From: Clostridium bornimense
GTDB lineage: Bacteria > Bacillota > Clostridia > Clostridiales > Clostridiaceae
Assembly: GCF_000577895.1 (NCBI RefSeq)
Contig: NZ_HG917869.1
Coordinates: 62,001-126,000 of the forward strand
Direction: 5' to 3'
DNA length: 64,000 nucleotides
Each line of letters begins with the position of its first letter. Position 1 is the stretch's first letter. Of this stretch, positions 40,997-49,767 are shown piece by piece. The translations under genes and the position numbers were made by a program. Under the pieces are notes generated by a model that searched no databases, had not been told where the DNA came from, and worked only from the letters and a program-made list of their open reading frames with translations.

Positions 40997-41845
40997 ATGG
41001 CTGTAAATAAGAAAAGACAAGGTGAATTAAAGGCAGTAGGAGCACTATTACAAAATGACAAGGAGCATTTTGCTGTTAGATTTTTAAGTAGAGCGGGAAA
41101 TTTTACGACAAAAGAAATTGAAGCATTATCAATTATTGCAAATAAATATGGAAGAGGTTATATGGGATTAACCACTAGACTTCAAATGGAGATTCCTTGG
41201 ATAAAGGATGAAGACATAGAAACTGCCCTTGAAGAAGCTGAAAGTTTAGGACTTAGACATGGTGGAACTGGAAAGAAGATAAGACCATTAGTAGCTTGTA
41301 AAGGTACAGTTTGTTTACATGGAAATATTGATACTCAAAAATTATGTAGAGAATTAGAGGACAAGTATTTTGCAAAAGATACATTAGCAAAATTTAAAAT
41401 AAATGTTGTGGGATGTGCTAATAACTGTGCTAAAGCAAATATTAACGATATAGGTATTATAGGAAGAAATGTACCAGAGTATGTAGAAGAAAAATGTGTT
41501 GGCTGTAGTATGTGTACAAAGGTGTGTAGACAAAAAGCATTGACACTAGAAAATAAGAAGATTATTTTTGATAGAGATAAATGTGTAGAGTGTGGAGATT
41601 GTATAAGAGAATGTAAAGTTGGTGGATTTATTTCAAAAGAACAAGGAGCAGAAATCTTTGTTGGTGGTAGATTTGGTAGAGAAATGAGAATTGGGAATTC
41701 TATAGGAAAAATCGTAAAAGAGGATGAAATTATTGAAACAGTAGATAAAATAATTGCGGCCTATGAAAAGGTGGGTAATCCTGGAGAAAGATTATCTAAG
41801 GTTGTAGAACGAGTTGGAGTAGAAGAATTTATAAAGTTAATATAG
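40997..41845 (+). CDS. Small siroheme/Fe-S sulfite reductase (AsrC-like)
   Basis: This 282-residue protein of the nitrite/sulfite reductase family likely reduces sulfite to sulfide. The N-terminal ferredoxin-like half has RAGNFTTKEIEALSIIANKYGRGYMGLTTRLQ (split around GRGYMGLTTR). The siroheme-[4Fe-4S] ligands appear as CKGTVC and CANNCAKANINDIG at about residues 99-150. Two further [4Fe-4S] motifs follow (CVGCSMCTKVC, CVECGDCIREC). The size matches single-subunit anaerobic sulfite reductases rather than CysI. It is the last gene of the sulfate operon and completes sulfate to sulfide. Confidence 0.85.
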   Translation: MAVNKKRQGELKAVGALLQNDKEHFAVRFLSRAGNFTTKEIEALSIIANKYGRGYMGLTTRLQMEIPWIKDEDIETALEEAESLGLRHGGTGKKIRPLVACKGTVCLHGNIDTQKLCRELEDKYFAKDTLAKFKINVVGCANNCAKANINDIGIIGRNVPEYVEEKCVGCSMCTKVCRQKALTLENKKIIFDRDKCVECGDCIRECKVGGFISKEQGAEIFVGGRFGREMRIGNSIGKIVKEDEIIETVDKIIAAYEKVGNPGERLSKVVERVGVEEFIKLI

Positions 41846-41849
41846 AAAT

Positions 41850-41878
41850 AAAAAAGGGACTGTTGTCTCTTTTTTTAT
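41850..41878 (+). terminator. Terminator of the sulfate operon
   Basis: AAAGGGAC/GTCTCTTT forms a short stem with a small loop, followed by T7 just after the stop. Confidence 0.6.
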
Positions 41879-41906
41879 TATATAATAGCCAAAGGAAAGT
41901 AATAAA

Positions 41907-42041
41907 AATTGATGTATATTGTTCATGTACTTCTTATGTGCAAAAAGAGAGGATTCAATTATTTTGAACCCTCTCTTTTTTAATATAAAAATACACATAG
42001 AATACATATAAAAAACACCATAGGTTGATAGAGTGAAGATT
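41907..42041 (+). repeat. Intergenic segment duplicated at 17569-17700
   Basis: It contains a terminator (AAAAAGAGAGGATTCAA at 41942-41958 with TTGAACCCTCTCTTTTTT at 41964-41981) and CACATAGAATACATATAAAA. The same 130 bases occur before the DHHW gene. The hairpin is probably a second terminator of the sulfate operon. Confidence 0.75.
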
Positions 42042-42141
42042 ATATCTAGTGATATTATGAAGTTAAAATAAGAAAACAATTATAGGTGATTATTTAACGA
42101 TGATTAGCTATTTGTTATAAAAAGTAAAGGGAGGGTATTGT

Positions 42142-43230
42142 ATGAGTGAAGAATTAAACAAAAGTGAACCGATAATAATTATTCCAGCATATTGCCCTGA
42201 TGCAAGGCTACTAAAGTTAATAATTGAGATACACAAGCTAAAGAATTTACCTATTGTAGTTATTGATGATGGAAGTGGCAAAAAGTATAAAAAGATATTT
42301 TTAGCTGTGGAGGAAGTGCCCAACTGTATCGTTTATTATCATGAAAAAAATCAAGGAAAAGGTAGTGCACTAAAAAATGGCGTTAGACTTGCATCGCAAA
42401 GATATCCTAAAAATCTTGGCTATGTTACTGCTGATGCTGATGGACAACATTCTGCTAAGGATATTATAAGGATTGCTAATAGTATTACAGAAAATAAAGA
42501 AGAAATATTAATAGGAACAAGGGATTTTTCTTCTGATAATGTGCCATTTAGAAGCAAGTTAGGAAATGCTATTTCTTCTTTAATGTTTTATTTTGTAACA
42601 GGAATTAGGTGCAAAGATACACAAACAGGGCTCAGAGGAATAACAAGAAAAAATGAAGAAGAATTTTTATGTTCTGAGGGTACTAGATATGAGTTTGAAA
42701 TGAATTTTCTTATTAATGTTGCAAAAAAACATATTGGTATAACAGAAGTACCTATTGAAACAATTTATTTAGAAGAAAATAAGTCCTCTCATTATAATGC
42801 TATAAAAGATTCTTTCCGCATTTTTACTGGTATATTTAAATTTGCTGGATCATCAATAGTAAGTGCAATAATAGATTTAACAGTGTTTTCTATTCTCACT
42901 AGTGGAATGCTATATACATCTTCACTAGGAATTATTGAAGCAACAATAATGGCAAGGATATGTTCTGGGATTATTAATTTTCTACTTAATCAAAGATGGG
43001 TATTTAACGGAAATAAAGATACTAGGGAAGCTATAAAATATGGAATGCTTTTTATTATTCAGATGGGGGCTAGTGGATTTATAGTATCTAGATTATCTTC
43101 CGAGTTCGTAAATTTGACAGTAACTAAGATAATAGTTGATAGTATATTATTTTTTATTAGCTATTTTATTCAAAAACATTTCATATTTAAAAAAAGAAGT
43201 AAGGAGAGAAAAAAAGTTGGAGTTTTTTAA
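42142..43230 (+). CDS. GT2 glycosyltransferase fused to a GtrA-like membrane domain
   Basis: In this 362-residue fusion, residues 10-225 are a GT-A glycosyltransferase (IIIPAYCPDARLLKLI, VIDDGSGKKY, DADGQHSAKDI with the DXD-like site, and GTRDF). They resemble dolichol/polyprenyl-phosphate sugar synthases. Residues about 233-355 form four helices of the GtrA type (FKFAGSSIVSAIIDLTVFSIL, ending SYFIQKHFIFKKRSK), which probably flip or hold the lipid-linked sugar. AAAGGGAGGG precedes the ATG. It opens a four-gene envelope polysaccharide cluster. The sugar and acceptor are unknown. Confidence 0.9.
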   Translation: MSEELNKSEPIIIIPAYCPDARLLKLIIEIHKLKNLPIVVIDDGSGKKYKKIFLAVEEVPNCIVYYHEKNQGKGSALKNGVRLASQRYPKNLGYVTADADGQHSAKDIIRIANSITENKEEILIGTRDFSSDNVPFRSKLGNAISSLMFYFVTGIRCKDTQTGLRGITRKNEEEFLCSEGTRYEFEMNFLINVAKKHIGITEVPIETIYLEENKSSHYNAIKDSFRIFTGIFKFAGSSIVSAIIDLTVFSILTSGMLYTSSLGIIEATIMARICSGIINFLLNQRWVFNGNKDTREAIKYGMLFIIQMGASGFIVSRLSSEFVNLTVTKIIVDSILFFISYFIQKHFIFKKRSKERKKVGVF

Positions 43231-44143
43231 AAAACCATATAGGTGGGCAATAATAGTCACAATTATAATAATATCTTTTTCAACTTTTGTGTTGCTAGAC
43301 ACCTTTGTTATACCTAAATCGAAAGAAACTGTTGAAAGTTATAACAGTGATAGTAATACAACATCAGCTAATAAGAGTGAAAGTGATACAACAAAAGAAA
43401 CGGAATCTGTGGTTTCAGAGAATAGTTACTCTGATGACAATATTGAAATATCTATTGAAACAGAGAGAAAGGATGAAACAACTTATTATGTTGCGGATAT
43501 TACAATAAAAGATAAGGCTTTACTAAAAACAGCTTTTGCGGAAAATACTTATGGCAGAAATATTAAGGAAAAAACATCGGAAATTGCAAAAGAGCATAAT
43601 GCTATTCTTGCTATAAATGGAGATTTTTACGGATTTAGGGATGCTGGTTATGTTTTACGTAATGGAATATCATACAGGGAAACAAAGAGAACTTCTGATA
43701 ATGATGAAGCTTTGGTAATTGATAACGATGGTAACTTTAAAATTATAAATGAAAATAACACTGATATGGATGAATTAGGTAGTGATATATGGCAAATAAT
43801 TTCTTTTGGACCAGCATTAATTAAAGATGGGGAAATTGTAGTAGATGCTAATGACGAAGTAGCTAAGTCTATGAATAGTAATCCAAGAACTGCTATAGGA
43901 CAAGTTGCACCGCTACATTATATTGCTGTTGTATCAGATGGTAGAACTAGTGAAAGTAAAGGATTCTCTCTTGAAGAGTTAGCAGAAGTATTTAAAGAAA
44001 AAGGATGCACTGTCGCATATAATTTAGATGGTGGAGGATCTTCATCAATGGTATTTATGGGGGAAGTAATAAATAAGCCTACAACAAATGGTAAGAGAAT
44101 TGAAGAAAGGGAGGTTAGTGATATTGTTTATATCGGATATTAG
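43217..44143 (+). CDS. Phosphodiester glycosidase (NAGPA-type) family protein, membrane-anchored
   Basis: This 308-residue protein has an N-terminal membrane anchor (about residues 8-28), a Ser/Thr/Glu-rich spacer (30-75) and a NAGPA domain (about 80-305). Family motifs are visible: LAINGDFYGFRDAGYVLRNG, SNPRTAIGQ and YNLDGGGSSSMVFMG. Such domains remove GlcNAc-1-phosphodiester caps or act on exopolysaccharide. TTG 43217 is preferred because AAGGAG at 43201-43206 precedes it. The longer frame would overlap the GT2 gene by 95 bases. The overlap of 14 bases with the upstream gene indicates coupling. Confidence 0.85.
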   Translation: MEFFKKPYRWAIIVTIIIISFSTFVLLDTFVIPKSKETVESYNSDSNTTSANKSESDTTKETESVVSENSYSDDNIEISIETERKDETTYYVADITIKDKALLKTAFAENTYGRNIKEKTSEIAKEHNAILAINGDFYGFRDAGYVLRNGISYRETKRTSDNDEALVIDNDGNFKIINENNTDMDELGSDIWQIISFGPALIKDGEIVVDANDEVAKSMNSNPRTAIGQVAPLHYIAVVSDGRTSESKGFSLEELAEVFKEKGCTVAYNLDGGGSSSMVFMGEVINKPTTNGKRIEEREVSDIVYIGY

Positions 44144-44513
44144 AAAGAAGTTTTTAAAAACAATAGTAATTTTTGTAATATCAACTATATTTGCATTTAT
44201 TTTTAATAAGGTCTATGGCATTTTCGGACATGGAGTTACTTCGCCTTACATGACATATATGTTTCTATATCCTTTAGTAGGAGGCGTTCTTTTCTATGGA
44301 ATTATTATGTTGTTTATACCAAGTATAGTAAATAAAAAGAAATATAGATTTTTTTATAATATTTATAATTCAGGTATTGCAATATTAACAGTTGGAAGTT
44401 TATTAAGAGGAGTAATGGAGATTGCCGGAACATCTTCATTTTATCTGATGGTTTATACTCTTATAGGATGGTTATGTATTATTATATCAATAAGTGTTTT
44501 AATAATTGAATAA
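44124..44513 (+). CDS. Four-helix membrane protein of unknown function
   Basis: This 129-residue protein with four hydrophobic helices starts from TTG 44124. AAAGGGAGG at 44106-44114 gives correct spacing, while the upstream ATG 44088 has no ribosome site. It overlaps the phosphodiester glycosidase gene by 20 bases, so it belongs to the same operon. There are no catalytic motifs. Gly and Pro in the loops (GIFGHGVTSPYMTYM) suggest a small channel or accessory subunit. I do not recognise the family. Confidence 0.7.
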   Translation: MFISDIRKKFLKTIVIFVISTIFAFIFNKVYGIFGHGVTSPYMTYMFLYPLVGGVLFYGIIMLFIPSIVNKKKYRFFYNIYNSGIAILTVGSLLRGVMEIAGTSSFYLMVYTLIGWLCIIISISVLIIE

Positions 44514-44630
44514 ACAATTACTTTACAAAAAATTTTATAAAAATTTATTTATAATTAGTTAAATATGATGGTATAATATCAAAGTTAGGGTAAGTATATT
44601 TTTGACAATTAAATTATAAGGGTGATAAAA

Positions 44631-45077
44631 GTGGAAGAAAAGATAAACAATGATGAAGATAGTAGTAATATTGGAAAAATTATTAATATAATTAATAGAC
44701 TTTTTAAATTTGCTGGTTCATCAATAATTAGTGCTGTAGTAGATTTATCTATTTTTACTGTACTTACTAATGAAATTTTATTTAGTATACCGATGAATGT
44801 AATGGAGGCAACAATCATATCTAGAATTTTTTCTGGAAGTTTAAATTTTTTCTTAAGTCAAAGATGGGTATTTAATGGAGTTGATAGGGTCTCCGATGTA
44901 ATAAAATATATATTACTAGTAATTTCTCAAATGTTTTGTAGTGGATTTTTAGTATCTATATTGTCTACAAAATTTATAGATGCGACTTTTATTAAAATAT
45001 TTGTAGATATTGCTTTATTTTTTCTCAGCTATTTAATTCAGAGGTTTGTTTTTTATAGATATAAGATAAAAAAATAA
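44631..45077 (+). CDS. GtrA-family membrane protein
   Basis: This 148-residue stand-alone GtrA protein has a charged N-terminus followed by four helices (FKFAGSSIISAVVDLSIFTVL, FSGSLNFFLSQRWVFNG, ending SYLIQRFVFY). It is closely related to the C-terminal domain of the GT2 fusion at 42142. The two domain regions are recognisably similar even at DNA level, so one is a duplicate of the other. AAGGGTGA precedes GTG 44631, and GTG 44622 is an alternative. GtrA proteins help move lipid-linked sugars. Its upstream region is duplicated before the DHHW gene. Confidence 0.85.
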   Translation: MEEKINNDEDSSNIGKIINIINRLFKFAGSSIISAVVDLSIFTVLTNEILFSIPMNVMEATIISRIFSGSLNFFLSQRWVFNGVDRVSDVIKYILLVISQMFCSGFLVSILSTKFIDATFIKIFVDIALFFLSYLIQRFVFYRYKIKK

Positions 45078-45106
45078 TTTAATTTAAAATAATAATAGCA
45101 GTATGG

Positions 45107-45160
45107 AATGCATCGCAAATGATAGTAAATATATCGATCATTTGTAGGTGCATTTTTATT
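45107..45160 (+). terminator. Terminator of the GtrA gene
   Basis: AATGCATCGCAAATGAT (45107-45123) pairs with ATCATTTGTAGGTGCATT (45137-45154) with one bulge, followed by Ts. Confidence 0.75.
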
Positions 45161-45336
45161 TGTGTTCCCAAAGGATACAGGTTATTATCACAAAATTTAT
45201 TGTAAGATTAAATTTGTAATATAGTATCGAAAACAAGGGATATTCTTTAAAAAATAACAAATAGATAATAAATAATTTATTTTATTAAGTTTAATGTAGT
45301 GAAAACCTAAAATTATTAATAAATAAATAAAAATCG

Positions 45337-45365
45337 TTGACGTTAAATAAGGAATTGATTACAAT
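45337..45365 (+). promoter_or_regulatory. Promoter of the glycine cleavage operon
   Basis: TTGACG (45337-45342), 17 bp, TACAAT (45360-45365), placing the start about 15-20 bases before the glycine riboswitch. Confidence 0.7.
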
Positions 45366-45385
45366 AAATATAAATTCAAAATAAG

Positions 45386-45511
45386 TTCGGATGAAGAATT
45401 TGAGAGAGATTGTAATGTTGATACAACGCCGAAGGGGCTTAAAAACTCTCAGGCAAAGGGATCAAATTTGGACGAAACTCTGGAGAACAATGGCGTACCG
45501 ACGAAGCAACT
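45386..45511 (+). promoter_or_regulatory. Glycine riboswitch (single aptamer with partial second aptamer)
   Basis: The conserved aptamer core is visible: GAGAG near 45404, CGCCGAAGGGGC (45427-45438), CTCTCAGGCAAAGGGATC (45447-45464), GGACGAAACTCTGGAGAAC (45470-45488). After it, GGCGTACCGACGAAGC (45493-45508) looks like a reduced second ('ghost') aptamer. A terminator follows at 45550, upstream of glyA, so glycine binding should turn the operon on. Confidence 0.93.
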
Positions 45512-45549
45512 TTTTTATATATTAAGAAGGAATCTTTCAGGTTTAAGGA

Positions 45550-45599
45550 CAGAGATAGTTGAAGATATTAAATATATCTTCTGCTATCTCTGTTTTTTT
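45550..45599 (+). terminator. Riboswitch expression platform terminator
   Basis: CAGAGATAG...GAAGATAT (45550-45569) pairs with ATATCTTC...CTATCTCTG (45573-45592), followed by T7. The right arm (CTTCTGCTATCTC) can instead pair perfectly with GAGATAGCAGAAG at 45605-45617, just before the ribosome site of glyA, which gives an alternative fold. Confidence 0.85.
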
Positions 45600-45643
45600 A
45601 TTTTGAGATAGCAGAAGGTGCAACAGAAAGGGTGAACTTGTAT

Positions 45644-46888
45644 ATGATTAATGAAATTATGGAATCGATTTCTAAATGCGATCCAGAGGTTGGGGAAGCT
45701 CTAAAAAAAGAGATGAAAAGGCAAAGAAGGAATTTAGAACTAATTGCTTCTGAAAATATTATTTCACCAACTGTAATGATGGCAATGGCAACTGTACCAG
45801 CTAATAAATATGCTGAAGGCTATCCAGGAAAGAGATATTATGGTGGATGTGAGGAAATAGATGTAATTGAACAGTTAGCTATTGATAGAACTAAGGAGTT
45901 ATTTGGATGTGAACATGCGTGTGTACAACCACATTCAGGGGCTAATGCCAATATGGCTGTGTATGCAGCATTCTTAAAACCAGGAGATACTGTATTAGGA
46001 TTAAATTTAGCTCATGGTGGACATTTAACACATGGAAGTCCAGTTAATCAATCTGGCATTTTATATAATTTTATTCCTTATAATATTGATGAAAATTCTG
46101 GTGTTATTGATTATGACAAAGTAAGAGAACTTGCCATAAGACATAAACCTAAGATGATAGTTGCAGGTGCTTCTGCATATCCAAGAGAAATTAAGTTTGA
46201 TGTATTTCACGATATTGCAAAAGAAGTTGGAGCAATATTATTTGTAGATATGGCACATATTGCAGGTTTAGTTGCTGCAGGATTACATCAAAGTCCAGTA
46301 CCATATGCAGATATAGTTACAACTACAACACATAAAACATTAAGAGGGCCAAGAGGCGGAATAATAATGTGTAAGGAGAAATATGCAAAGGCAATTAATA
46401 AAGCTATCTTCCCAGGAACTCAAGGTGGACCATTAATGCATGTTATAGCAGCAAAAGCAGTTTGTCTTGGAGAGGCATTAAAACCAGAATTTAAAGTATA
46501 TCAACAACAAGTAATAAAAAATGCTAAAGCTCTTGCAGATGCATTAATTGATGAGGGATTCAATTTAATAAGTGGTGGAACAGATAATCATTTGATGTTA
46601 GTTGATTTAAGAAATATGAATATAACAGGTAAGGAACTTCAAAATAGATTAGATGAAGTATATATAACATTAAATAAAAATGCAGTTCCTAATGATCCTG
46701 AAAGTCCATTTGTAACTAGTGGTGTTCGTATAGGAACTCCAGCTGTAACAACAAGGGGATTAGTAGAAGAAGATATGAAAGTTATCGCGAAATTAATTAA
46801 ATTAACTATAACTGATTTTGATACAAAAGCTGATTATATAAGAAGCGAAGTAACAAAAATATGTGATAAGTATCCATTATACCAATAA
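45644..46888 (+). CDS. glyA: Serine hydroxymethyltransferase
   Basis: This 414-residue PLP enzyme converts serine and tetrahydrofolate to glycine and methylene-THF. Family motifs are [14 protein letters not shown] near the N-terminus, [20 protein letters not shown], and the PLP lysine K231 in [15 protein letters not shown] prefer ATG 45644 (AAAGGGTGA upstream at good spacing) over GTG 45632. Placed first after the glycine riboswitch and before the cleavage system genes, it allows glycine to be turned into serine and C1 units. Confidence 0.96.
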   Translation: MINEIMESISKCDPEVGEALKKEMKRQRRNLELIASENIISPTVMMAMATVPANKYAEGYPGKRYYGGCEEIDVIEQLAIDRTKELFGCEHACVQPHSGANANMAVYAAFLKPGDTVLGLNLAHGGHLTHGSPVNQSGILYNFIPYNIDENSGVIDYDKVRELAIRHKPKMIVAGASAYPREIKFDVFHDIAKEVGAILFVDMAHIAGLVAAGLHQSPVPYADIVTTTTHKTLRGPRGGIIMCKEKYAKAINKAIFPGTQGGPLMHVIAAKAVCLGEALKPEFKVYQQQVIKNAKALADALIDEGFNLISGGTDNHLMLVDLRNMNITGKELQNRLDEVYITLNKNAVPNDPESPFVTSGVRIGTPAVTTRGLVEEDMKVIAKLIKLTITDFDTKADYIRSEVTKICDKYPLYQ

Positions 46889-46901
46889 AGGAGATGAAAA
46901 T

Positions 46902-47993
46902 ATGGAGTTAAAGACACCATTATACGATACACACGTTAAATATAACGGAAAGATAGTACCATTTGCAGGTTATTTACTTCCTGTTCAATATCAAGCAGGA
47001 GTAATATCAGAACATATGGCAGTAAGAACTAAAGCAGGTTTGTTTGATGTATCTCATATGGGTGAGATTATTTGCAAAGGTGAAGATGCTTTAAAGAATT
47101 TACAAATGATTCTTACAAATGATTTTACAAATATGGTTGATGGACAAGCTAGATATAGTCCAATGTGTAATGAAAAAGGTGGGACAGTTGATGATTTAAT
47201 TGTTTATAAATATAAAGATAATATTTATTACATAGTAGTTAATGCAGCTAATAAAGATAAAGATTATAAGTGGATGTTAGATCATCAATTTGGCAATGTA
47301 ATATTTGAAGATATATCGGACTCTATTTCTCAAATTGCATTACAAGGACCAAAATCTTTTGAAATTTTAAGTAAACTTACTTCAGAAGAAAATATACCTA
47401 AAAAATATTATCATTGTATCTTTAATGCAGAAGTAGATGGAATGAAGTGCATAGTTTCTCAAACAGGATATACAGGTGAAGATGGATACGAAATATATCT
47501 AAGTAATGAAGATGCACCTAAGATGTGGGATAGTTTAATGTCTGCTGGAGAAGAGTTTGGATTAATTCCATGCGGATTAGGAGCTAGAGATACATTAAGA
47601 TTAGAAGCAGCCATGCCCCTATATGGACATGAAATGGATGATACAGTAGATCCATTAGAAACTGGACTAGGATTTGCAGTTAAGATGACAAAAGATGATT
47701 TTATAGGTAAAAAAGCTATAGAAGCAAAAGGTGATTTTACAAGAAAAAGAGTAGGTCTAAAAGTCTTAAAACGTGGAATAATCAGAGAACATGAAGAAGT
47801 TTATGTAGGTGAAAAGCTAATTGGACATACTACTTCAGGAACACACTGTCCTTATTTAGGTTATCCAATAGCTATGGCACTAATTGATATAGATTATACA
47901 GAAATAGGCACTAAAGTTGATGTTTTAGTAAGAGGCAGAAAAATAGAAGCAGAAGTTGTTAAATTACCTTTTTATAAAAAGGGAGAAAAATAA
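46902..47993 (+). CDS. gcvT: Aminomethyltransferase, glycine cleavage T protein
   Basis: This 363-residue THF-dependent subunit releases ammonia and methylene-THF from aminomethyl-lipoyl H protein. Motifs are FAGYLLPVQY, GLFDVSHMGE, GGTVDDLIVYK, QTGYTGEDGYEIY and LGARDTLRLEAAMPLYGHE. ATG 46902 follows AAAGGAGAT. The longer in-frame start at 46863 would overlap glyA and lacks a ribosome site. The next gene is gcvH. Confidence 0.96.
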   Translation: MELKTPLYDTHVKYNGKIVPFAGYLLPVQYQAGVISEHMAVRTKAGLFDVSHMGEIICKGEDALKNLQMILTNDFTNMVDGQARYSPMCNEKGGTVDDLIVYKYKDNIYYIVVNAANKDKDYKWMLDHQFGNVIFEDISDSISQIALQGPKSFEILSKLTSEENIPKKYYHCIFNAEVDGMKCIVSQTGYTGEDGYEIYLSNEDAPKMWDSLMSAGEEFGLIPCGLGARDTLRLEAAMPLYGHEMDDTVDPLETGLGFAVKMTKDDFIGKKAIEAKGDFTRKRVGLKVLKRGIIREHEEVYVGEKLIGHTTSGTHCPYLGYPIAMALIDIDYTEIGTKVDVLVRGRKIEAEVVKLPFYKKGEK

Positions 47994-48032
47994 GAGAGAA
48001 ATACTGAGGATGTTAAATTAGGAGGTATTATT

Positions 48033-48416
48033 ATGAAATTATTAGATGATATTAAATATACAAAATCTCATGAATGGGTAAAGTTTATTGATGATGCTAC
48101 AGCTTTAATAGGATTATCAGATTATGCACAATCTGAATTAGGGGACTTAGTATTTATTAATTTACCTGAAGAAGGAGATTCAGTAGAAGTAGAAACAGCA
48201 TTTTGTGATGTAGAATCTGTAAAAGCTGTTTCAGATGTTTATTCACCAGTTTCTGGAGAAGTAATTGAGATAAATGAAGAACTTTTAGATAATCCTGCAA
48301 TGGTAAATGAAAATCCATATGATGCATGGTTTATAAAAGTAGGAAATATAACAGATAAATCAGAATTACTTTCAAAAGATGATTACGTTAAGTTTGTTGA
48401 AAGTGAACAAGAGTAA
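48033..48416 (+). CDS. gcvH: Glycine cleavage system H protein
   Basis: This 127-residue lipoyl carrier has the lipoylation lysine K64 in CDVESVKAVSDVYSPVSG. The N-terminus LDDIKYTKSHEWVKF and the NPYDAWFIKV end are typical. AGGAGGTATT precedes the ATG. It shuttles the aminomethyl group between P, T and L proteins, and is lipoylated presumably by the ligase encoded at 51214. Confidence 0.97.
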   Translation: MKLLDDIKYTKSHEWVKFIDDATALIGLSDYAQSELGDLVFINLPEEGDSVEVETAFCDVESVKAVSDVYSPVSGEVIEINEELLDNPAMVNENPYDAWFIKVGNITDKSELLSKDDYVKFVESEQE

Positions 48417-48453
48417 TAATCGTAAGTGAAGAACAAAAGCGAGGTGAAACAGT

Positions 48454-49764
48454 ATGGGATCATATGTCTCAACTACTATTAAAGAAGAAAAAGAAATGTT
48501 AGATGCAATAGGCGTTAATAGTATAGATGATCTTTTTAAAAACGTTCCTGAAGAAGTGAAAATTAAAGGGGAACTAAATTTACCAGATGGACTTTCTGAA
48601 ATGGAAGTCAAGAAACTTATGGAGAGTATAGCTAATAAAAATAAGGTTTTTTGTTCAATATTTAGAGGGGCAGGTGCTTATAATCACTATATACCTTCTA
48701 TAGTAAATAGTGTTACAAGTAAAGAAGAATTTGTCACTGCCTATACTCCATATCAAGCGGAAATAAGTCAAGGAATATTACAATCAATTTTTGAATACCA
48801 AACTATGATATGTAATTTAACAGGGATGGACGTATCTAATGCATCTGTATATGATGGTGCAACAGCAGCTGCTGAATCATTAGCAATGTGTAGAGATAGA
48901 AAGCATAATAAAGCGTATGTTTCAGCAACAACAAATCCTCAAGTTATAGAAACAATGAAAACATATTGTAGTGGTAGTGGAATGGAACTTGTTATAGTTC
49001 CAGAAAAGGATGGAGTAACAGATATAGAATTTCTTAAAAATAATTTAGAAGCTGGAGCTGCATGTTTATATGTACAACAACCTAATTTCTATGGAAATAT
49101 TGAAGATGCATCAGAATTAGGAGAGTGTATACATAGTGTAGGTGGAAAGTATGTTATGGGTGTTTACCCTATTTCACTCGGGGTAATAAAAACTCCTAGA
49201 GAATATGGCGCTGACATTGCAGTTGGTGAAGGTCAACCATTAGGTATGCCATTATCATGTGGAGGTCCATATCTTGGTTTTATGGCTTCCATAGATTCAA
49301 TGGTGAGAAAATTACCTGGAAGGATAGTTGGAGAAACAACTGATGTAGAAGGTAAAAGAGCTTTTGTATTAACACTACAAGCTAGAGAACAGCATATAAG
49401 ACGTGAAAAAGCATCAAGTAATATATGTTCAAATGAAGCATTATGTGCATTAACTGCATCAGTTTATTTAGCAGCAATGGGTAGTAAAGGAATTAAAGAA
49501 GTTGCATCTCAAAGTATGTCAAAAGCTAAATATATGTCTGAGAAATTAAGTGAAGTTGGACAAAAACTAAAATACGATAAGCCATTCTTCAATGAATTTG
49601 TAACAATATCTGAAGCACCGGTACGAAGTGTTTTAAAAGCTTTAGAGGATAACGGAATTTTAGGTGGATATCCTTTATCTGATAATGAAATATTATGGTG
49701 TTGTACAGAAATGAACAGTAAAGAAGAAATAGATAAAGTTGTTGAAATACTTAAGGAGGTGTAG
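48454..49764 (+). CDS. gcvPA: Glycine dehydrogenase (decarboxylating) subunit 1
   Basis: This 436-residue protein is the N-terminal half of the split P protein found in Firmicutes. Motifs are RGAGAYNHYIPSIVNSV, FVTAYTPYQAEISQGILQSIFEYQ (split around QAEISQG), MDVSNASVYDGATAAAE and QAREQHIRREKASSNICSN. It lacks the PLP lysine, which is in subunit 2, encoded three bases downstream. AAAGCGAGGTGAAAC precedes the ATG. Confidence 0.96.
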   Translation: MGSYVSTTIKEEKEMLDAIGVNSIDDLFKNVPEEVKIKGELNLPDGLSEMEVKKLMESIANKNKVFCSIFRGAGAYNHYIPSIVNSVTSKEEFVTAYTPYQAEISQGILQSIFEYQTMICNLTGMDVSNASVYDGATAAAESLAMCRDRKHNKAYVSATTNPQVIETMKTYCSGSGMELVIVPEKDGVTDIEFLKNNLEAGAACLYVQQPNFYGNIEDASELGECIHSVGGKYVMGVYPISLGVIKTPREYGADIAVGEGQPLGMPLSCGGPYLGFMASIDSMVRKLPGRIVGETTDVEGKRAFVLTLQAREQHIRREKASSNICSNEALCALTASVYLAAMGSKGIKEVASQSMSKAKYMSEKLSEVGQKLKYDKPFFNEFVTISEAPVRSVLKALEDNGILGGYPLSDNEILWCCTEMNSKEEIDKVVEILKEV

Positions 49765-49767
49765 GGT

